From: Ardenticatenaceae bacterium
Lineage (GTDB): Bacteria; Chloroflexota; Anaerolineae; Promineifilales; Promineifilaceae
Length of the DNA: 64,000 bases
NCBI GenBank assembly: GCA_020634215.1
Contig: JACKCD010000029.1
Span: 5,436 to 69,435 of the forward strand
Direction: 5' to 3'
Made by a program: the position numbers and the translations under genes. The notes under the pieces were generated by a model. It saw only the letters and a program-made list of their open reading frames with translations, searched no databases and was not told where the DNA came from. Below are positions 59,765 through 64,000 of the stretch, one piece after another (within the stretch, counting starts at the first letter, position 1; each line of letters starts with the position of its first letter).

Positions 59765-60164
59765 CTTAATCATTGTTGATACCGATGTGCTGATTGATGT
59801 AAGCCGGGGCGTAGGGGAAGCTATCACCTGCCTACAGCAAATTGAGCAGCAATCTATCTTGAGCATCAGCACCATTACCAAAATGGAGTTGATAGTGGGA
59901 TGCCGCAACAAAGGCGAGCTACGCACGGTTGAGAGATTCTTGTCTCGATTTCAAATTATCAAGATTAGCGAAGCTATTTCAGATAAGGCAGTTGAGTTGC
60001 TTCAGAAATATCGCTTGAGTCATGGTTTATTAATTGCCGATGCTTTGATTGCGGCAACAGCCATTACGTTGGAGCAGCCCCTTGTAACTAAAAACCAACG
60101 GGATTATGTCTTTATCACAGAATTACAACTGTTGCCTTACCCGAACCCGTTTGGTGTCTCATAA
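59757..60164 (+). CDS. vapC: VapC-type PIN-domain toxin
   Basis: A 135-residue PIN protein starting at GTG 59757. Metal-binding acids are in IIVDTDVLIDVSRG, SISTITKMELIVG and LLIADALIAATAI. Its TAA stop (60162-60164) overlaps the first base pairs of the cassette-end element copy 3. It is not closely similar to the PIN toxin at 58621, so this is not a simple duplication of that unit. Confidence 0.82.
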   Translation: MADLIIVDTDVLIDVSRGVGEAITCLQQIEQQSILSISTITKMELIVGCRNKGELRTVERFLSRFQIIKISEAISDKAVELLQKYRLSHGLLIADALIAATAITLEQPLVTKNQRDYVFITELQLLPYPNPFGVS

Positions 60165-60225
60165 CGGCCGTTTCCCCCCACCCATATCTCCTCTCCACAC
60201 CAACATTGGGAGGAAAACGGCCGTT
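60163..60225. repeat. Cassette-end element, copy 3
   Basis: Perfect AACGGCCGTT palindromes at 60163-60172 and 60216-60225 frame the same interior as copy 2. The vapC stop codon overlaps its left edge. Confidence 0.85.
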
Positions 60226-60282
60226 TATTCTCCACTTATGGTATGATTAGAAGCTCATCTTGAGTTAAATCGTAGGCACTAT

Positions 60283-61209
60283 ATGCGAATTGCAATTTTT
60301 GGGTCGGGCGGTGTGGGTGGCTATTTTGGCGGGCGGCTGGCGCAGGCGGGCGAGGACGTAGTGTTTATTGCACGCGGGGCGCATTTGCAGGCGATGCAGC
60401 GGGACGGGCTGCGGGTGGAAAGCATCAACGGGGATTTTGTCCTGCCGTCGGTGGAGGCCACGGATGACCCCGCCAGCGTGGGCGCAGTGGATTTGGTTTT
60501 GCTGGGGGTGAAGGCGTGGCAGGTGCCGGAAGCGGCGGTGGCGATTCGGCCGTTGGTGGGGGAAAAAACGGCCGTTCTGCCCCTGCAAAACGGCATTGAT
60601 GCCCCTGCTCAACTGGCCGCCGTGCTGGGAGCCGCCCCGGTGTTAGGTGGCTTGTGCGCCATCATGAGCTACGTGGTTGCCCCCGGCCACATTCGCCACG
60701 CCGGCATTGACCCCATTATCCAGCTTGGCGAACTGGACAACACGCCCAGCGAACGGATGGCAGCGATTCTTGGCCTGTTGGACAAACCGGGCATTACAGC
60801 GATTCGGCCGGCCGATATTCAGGTGGCGATGTGGCAAAAGTTTCTTTTTATCGCCGCCCTTAGCGGTGTGGGGGCGGCGACGCGGGTGCCAATGGGCACC
60901 TTCCGCACGCTGCCGCAAACACGGGTGCTACTGGAACAGGTGCTGCAAGAGGGGATGGCGGTGGGGTTGGCGCACAGGGTAGCCCTGCCGCCAGACACCG
61001 TGGCGCGGACGCTGGCGCGGATTGACGGGCTGCCGCCGCAGGGCACGGCTTCGATGCAGCGGGATGTGATGGAAAAACGGCCGTCGGAGTTGGAAGCGCA
61101 AACGGGAGCCATTGTGCGGCTGGGTCAGCAGCTAGGCATCACCACCCCGGTCAACAGTTTCATCTACGCTAGCCTCCTCCCGCAGGAGTTGGCAGCACGG
61201 GCGTTGTAG
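60283..61209 (+). CDS. panE: 2-dehydropantoate 2-reductase (ketopantoate reductase)
   Basis: NADPH-dependent reduction of ketopantoate to pantoate in coenzyme A synthesis. MRIAIFGSGGVGGYFGGRLAQAG is the nucleotide-binding motif; LVLLGVKAWQ, LPLQNGIDAP and the catalytic Lys region IQVAMWQKFLFIAALSG follow, and PSELEAQTG lies near the C-terminus. The 308-residue length is typical. The family also contains paralogues with other 2-oxo acid substrates, so the exact substrate is not certain. No other pan genes are adjacent. Confidence 0.88.
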   Translation: MRIAIFGSGGVGGYFGGRLAQAGEDVVFIARGAHLQAMQRDGLRVESINGDFVLPSVEATDDPASVGAVDLVLLGVKAWQVPEAAVAIRPLVGEKTAVLPLQNGIDAPAQLAAVLGAAPVLGGLCAIMSYVVAPGHIRHAGIDPIIQLGELDNTPSERMAAILGLLDKPGITAIRPADIQVAMWQKFLFIAALSGVGAATRVPMGTFRTLPQTRVLLEQVLQEGMAVGLAHRVALPPDTVARTLARIDGLPPQGTASMQRDVMEKRPSELEAQTGAIVRLGQQLGITTPVNSFIYASLLPQELAARAL

Positions 61210-61643
61210 GGCATGGTGAACGGGGAGTCTTTTAGTACGAAATGCTTCTTCGACAATTTTGCCATCAGAAATGCAGTCGGAAAAATCGGAGAAGGAAACT
61301 CAAAAAATACCACCATCTTCCTCAGATAGAGCTTGAACCTCGAATGGGTAACGCCTTAACTCCTACATACGATTATTCTTTCTAAAGAAGCCGCTTGGAA
61401 AAACAAAACCGAGATGCAGCTAGAAACAGGTTTAGCATGGCTTAAATGCAAAAGAATCCGTGAAAATCCGTCTTGATCCGCGTCATCCGCGCTGCCATTG
61501 AAGCCTCCATAAACTATTCCTGTGCAATTCAAGGGTCACAAAACGGCCGTTTCCTGACCAACCACAAACACCCCACGCAACGCACTGGCAAACCATTTTG
61601 TTTTTATCAACAATCATTGCGCCCACCCATTTTTGCTGATTTG
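61210..61643. other. Intergenic stretch without a recognisable gene
   Basis: No supported gene is seen. The stretch near 61389-61420 (CGCTTGGAAAAACAAAACCG) resembles the LEKQNEV part of vapB and may be a decayed remnant. 61457-61493 holds AAATCCGT/GATCCGCGTCATCCGCG words. A hairpin GGTCA...AAACGGCCGTTT...TGACC lies near 61534-61557. Confidence 0.6.
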
Positions 61644-61692
61644 TTGACCTAATGCGCCTATCATCGTTACAATCCGGCTGATTAGTCAGCCG
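61644..61692 (+). promoter_or_regulatory. Promoter with overlapping dyad upstream of the GNAT gene
   Basis: TTGACC (61644-61649) and TACAAT (61668-61673) are 18 bp apart. The perfect dyad CGGCTGA-TTAG-TCAGCCG (61675-61692) covers the expected start of transcription and ends 2 nt before the ATG. It may be an operator or a hairpin that hides the start codon. Confidence 0.5.
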
Positions 61693-61694
61693 AA

Positions 61695-62339
61695 ATGAAT
61701 TTGACCCTGATTTTAGAAACACAACGCCTCAGAATACGACCCTTCCAAGAGGGGGATAGCGAACCCTTTGCCACGTATAGGTCGGATCCCTTAGTTGCCC
61801 AATATCAATCCTGGGAAACACCTTATACCCTTAAGCAGGCAACTCACTTCATTGAGAGTTTGCAAAATAGTGCCCCAGGCACCCCAGGCGAATGGTATCA
61901 GTTAGCGATTGAAGTAAAAAAGGACAATATCATGATCGGTGACTGCGCTTTTTGCATTTTGGCCGAAGACCCCCGGCAAGCTGAAATAGGGTTCACCTTA
62001 GCGCGTTCCTATCAGGGGCTAGGTTATGGAACGGAAGCGGTCGGCCGCTTGCTGCAATATTTGTATGAGGAACTTGATCTTCATCGAGTACGGGCTAATT
62101 GTGATATAGACAATATCGCTTCGGTCAAGTTACTTGAGCGGGTTGGCATGAGACAAGAGGGGTGTTTTGTCGAAAGTTCATGGTTCAAGGGGCGGTGGAG
62201 TAGCGAGTATTGGTATGGATTATTACAACGGGAATGGATGCAAACCCACACCCCACTCCCTTCAAAAACACCCCCCACAAAAAAGGTAGGAGCATCCGCA
62301 AACACCCCTACCTTCTCTAATCCTGTAAATCCTGTCTAA
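61695..62339 (+). CDS. GNAT acetyltransferase (RimJ/RimL type)
   Basis: A 214-residue protein: LETQRLRIRPFQEGDSEPF, EIGFTLARSYQGLGYGTEAV (acetyl-CoA motif A), LHRVRANCDIDNIASVKLLERVGM and WFKGRWSSEYWYGLL. This family acetylates N-termini of ribosomal proteins or small molecules, and the substrate is not known here. The C-terminal tail beyond about residue 180 is low-complexity, and its last residues NPVNPV and the stop codon come from repeat family B (62316-62338). Confidence 0.85.
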   Translation: MNLTLILETQRLRIRPFQEGDSEPFATYRSDPLVAQYQSWETPYTLKQATHFIESLQNSAPGTPGEWYQLAIEVKKDNIMIGDCAFCILAEDPRQAEIGFTLARSYQGLGYGTEAVGRLLQYLYEELDLHRVRANCDIDNIASVKLLERVGMRQEGCFVESSWFKGRWSSEYWYGLLQREWMQTHTPLPSKTPPTKKVGASANTPTFSNPVNPV

Positions 62340-62346
62340 AAATGCC

Positions 62347-64000
62347 TTACCCAGCCACTAGCACCGAAGCACCCGCCGCCTGCACCAGCTTGTTAAACTT
62401 CACCACATCCCCATCCAGCACCGCCTGAATTTGCGTCGCCTGCTCATCAATCCGGTCACACAGTTCGGCAAACACCATTTCTGCCCCCGACGTCGGCTTG
62501 TGGTCGGCACTGTAGACCACCGGAGCCAGTTGTGCCAGCTTTGAGGCCAGCCGCGTGCCGTGGTTTAGCACCTGGGCACTGTTTGCCAGCTCCGTCACAA
62601 TCAGCGGATCCAAGGCATTTTTCAACGTTTTCTTCAGTGCTTCACCCGTTTCCTTCACGGCAGCGTTTCCTTCTCCCAATCGCTTTACCCAGCCATCCAC
62701 CTGCGCCTGCAAATCCGTTACCCGGTTAATGGTCGTGTTCACCGCCGACAGCTTATCCCGAATCGCCAGCAGCAAATCAAACTGCGCCTGGAAATCCTCC
62801 GCCGTCGTGTCCACACGCGGGTCGGCCAGCACCGTAAACGACTGCGTTTGCGACCAGTCGCCCACCGTCAACCGCGCCGCGTAGCTGCCCGGCACCACAA
62901 TCGGCCCCAGCATTGTTGAGGCCGCCGGGTCTTTGCCCACCATCTTCGTCGCCTCAGGGTAGCGCATATCCCAGATAAAGCGGTTCATGCCTGCATGAGT
63001 CGTCAAAAACAGCTTGTCCTCGGCATCTTCCTTGCTAATGTTCTCCGGTTTGGTGGTAAAGGTGCGAATCTCCTTACCCGCCCCATCCAGCAGCGTCAAA
63101 GAAAGTGCCCCTTCCGGCTTTTCCTTCAGGTGATAAGTGACAATCAGTCCCTGCGGCGGATTCTCGCCAGCATCCAAGAATTTGCGTTCAGTGGCTCCCT
63201 CCTCGGTCTTACTTTCGTAGAAGGTTGCCAGGTCGGTAAAGCTAGCGTTGTAGTTTTTGCCGGGGCTGCCACCCATCCAGCCAGAAAATAGCTCAGGATG
63301 CGGCCGCACGGTGTCGCGGGGCTGGAAGAGGTGGGCGGTATCGGCCACAACCTCATCGCTCATCTGGTGCAGCGGGGTCACATCGTCCATAATCCAGAAA
63401 GAACGGCCGTGGGTGCCAATCACCAAATCATTGTTCTTGAGCACCATGTCATACACCGGGGTGGCGGGTAGGTTAAGCTGGAGCGATGACCAGGACGCGC
63501 CATCGTCAAAGGAAACGTAAATACCCGTTTCCGTCCCGGCATAGAGCAGCCCCACCCGCGCCGGGTCGGCACGAATAACGCGGGTAAAGTCGTTGCCCGG
63601 AAGCCCGCCCACAATTTTTGTCCAGCTTTTGCCGTAATCGTTGGTTTTATACAGATACGGGGCATAATCGTCGTTTTTGTGGCGTGAAGCCGCCACGTAA
63701 ACGGTAGCCGCATCGTGGGGCGACTGCTCAATGATTTGGATCATCGTAAACTTGGGCAAATCGGAGGGGGTGACATTGTGCCAATTCTTGCCCCCGTCGC
63801 GGGACACATGAATCATGCCATCGTCAGAGCCAGCCCAAAAGACCCCCGCCTCGTGCTGCGATTCCACAAAGGCAAAAACGGTGGCATAGGTTTCCGCTCC
63901 AATGGAGTCCAAATTGATTGGGCCGCCCGTCTTTTTGAGGGTATCAGGGTCGGCATAGGTCAAATCGGGGCTGATTTCTTCCCACGTTTGCCCTTCATCC
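62347..64000 (-). CDS. BNR/VPS10 (sortilin-like) beta-propeller protein, partial (5' end outside window)
   Basis: The gene continues past the right edge; 550 residues are visible. BNR/Asp-box repeats are clear (SRDGGKNWHNVTP, TNDYGKSWTKIVGGLPG, SFDDGASWSSLQLNLP). After them come THGRSFWIMDDVTPLHQ, a beta-sandwich-like portion (MNRFIWDMRYPEA, GPIVVPGSYAARLTVGDWSQ) and a helical C-terminus. Such proteins are usually secreted, and the signal peptide would be in the missing part. Members are annotated as WD40/YVTN/BNR-like glycosyl hydrolases, but catalytic activity is unproven. Confidence 0.85.
   Translation of the reverse strand, partial: DEGQTWEEISPDLTYADPDTLKKTGGPINLDSIGAETYATVFAFVESQHEAGVFWAGSDDGMIHVSRDGGKNWHNVTPSDLPKFTMIQIIEQSPHDAATVYVAASRHKNDDYAPYLYKTNDYGKSWTKIVGGLPGNDFTRVIRADPARVGLLYAGTETGIYVSFDDGASWSSLQLNLPATPVYDMVLKNNDLVIGTHGRSFWIMDDVTPLHQMSDEVVADTAHLFQPRDTVRPHPELFSGWMGGSPGKNYNASFTDLATFYESKTEEGATERKFLDAGENPPQGLIVTYHLKEKPEGALSLTLLDGAGKEIRTFTTKPENISKEDAEDKLFLTTHAGMNRFIWDMRYPEATKMVGKDPAASTMLGPIVVPGSYAARLTVGDWSQTQSFTVLADPRVDTTAEDFQAQFDLLLAIRDKLSAVNTTINRVTDLQAQVDGWVKRLGEGNAAVKETGEALKKTLKNALDPLIVTELANSAQVLNHGTRLASKLAQLAPVVYSADHKPTSGAEMVFAELCDRIDEQATQIQAVLDGDVVKFNKLVQAAGASVLVAG

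Larger units (their letters stand above)
597..61552. repeat. Dispersed palindrome AACGGCCGTT (HIP-like), about 68 exact copies
   Basis: Counted by eye, both in genes and in gaps. Sample starts: 597, 1167, 1713, 2738, 3153, 3495, 4532, 5205, 5538, 7230, 7628, 8676, 10274, 11778, 12222, 13410, 14540, 17266, 18016, 19114, 21699, 25351, 26082, 26114, 26161, 59004, 59363, 59416, 60163, 60216. A at the 5' and T at the 3' flank are often added. Inside genes it reads in frame as TAV, NGR or RPF. Many further single-mismatch or 8-bp ACGGCCGT copies exist. Confidence 0.9.

Noticed and set aside
59004..60225. CRISPR array or integron attC sites
   Set aside because: Only three copies with gene-sized spacing, and no attC core sites, cas genes or integrase in view. 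The likeness to cassette arrays is kept as a finding only.
62347..64000. Complete protein starting at a TTG at 63963
   Set aside because: The frame stays open to the window edge and continues the BNR pattern (EGQTWEEISPDL), so the gene is cut by the window.

Overview
This 64 kb window most likely comes from a Chloroflexota genome (Anaerolineae or a relative). The inference rests on gene content and style: a very large secreted multi-domain protein, a BTAD/NB-ARC/TPR regulator, a multi-protein corrinoid one-carbon operon with a RACo-type activator, selB, a GH65 phosphorylase and a TRAP transporter. GC content is moderately high. No rRNA, tRNA or CRISPR array was recognised.

Layout. 27-14312 (-) is one gene for a secreted or surface protein of about 4760 residues (TSP3-like, LamG-like, DUF11-like and InlB-type repeats). 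It is divergent from a STAND-type regulator (14669-17623). 17761-25294 holds selB, a coiled-coil protein, a glycosyltransferase, a haloalkane dehalogenase, a GxxExxY protein and an AbfD-like dehydratase. 25477-28515 holds a DUF4258/YgiT toxin-antitoxin pair, a DinB-like protein, a CoA-binding protein and metY. 28709-34406 holds a GH65 phosphorylase and a TRAP transporter. 34576-41598 is a one-carbon operon that amounts to a cobalamin-dependent methionine synthase split into separate proteins, with MetF/MetV supplying methyl-THF and a RACo-like protein as probable reactivator. 41656-56530 is mainly metabolic and housekeeping genes (VOC, arginine deiminase-like, P450, pepT, rhomboid, aminotransferase, rny-recX-recA, GNAT, acyl-CoA synthetase, hydrolase). 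56594-60227 is an accessory stretch: a HEPN-like/CBS protein, a group II intron lacking its protein gene, and a row of VapBC cassettes. panE, a GNAT gene and the 3' part of a BNR/VPS10-like gene close the window.

Two signals beyond the genes stand out. (1) The perfect 10-bp palindrome AACGGCCGTT occurs about 68 times by hand count, roughly one per kb, in coding sequence in all frames and between genes; fewer than one copy would be expected by chance. It behaves like the HIP1 palindrome of cyanobacteria. In the toxin-antitoxin regions it occurs in pairs, and in the VapBC region a 62-63-bp paired element closes each cassette. (2) Many intergenic gaps hold inverted repeats built from short repeated words, in at least ten sequence families; several supply the stop codon or last residues of the adjoining gene.
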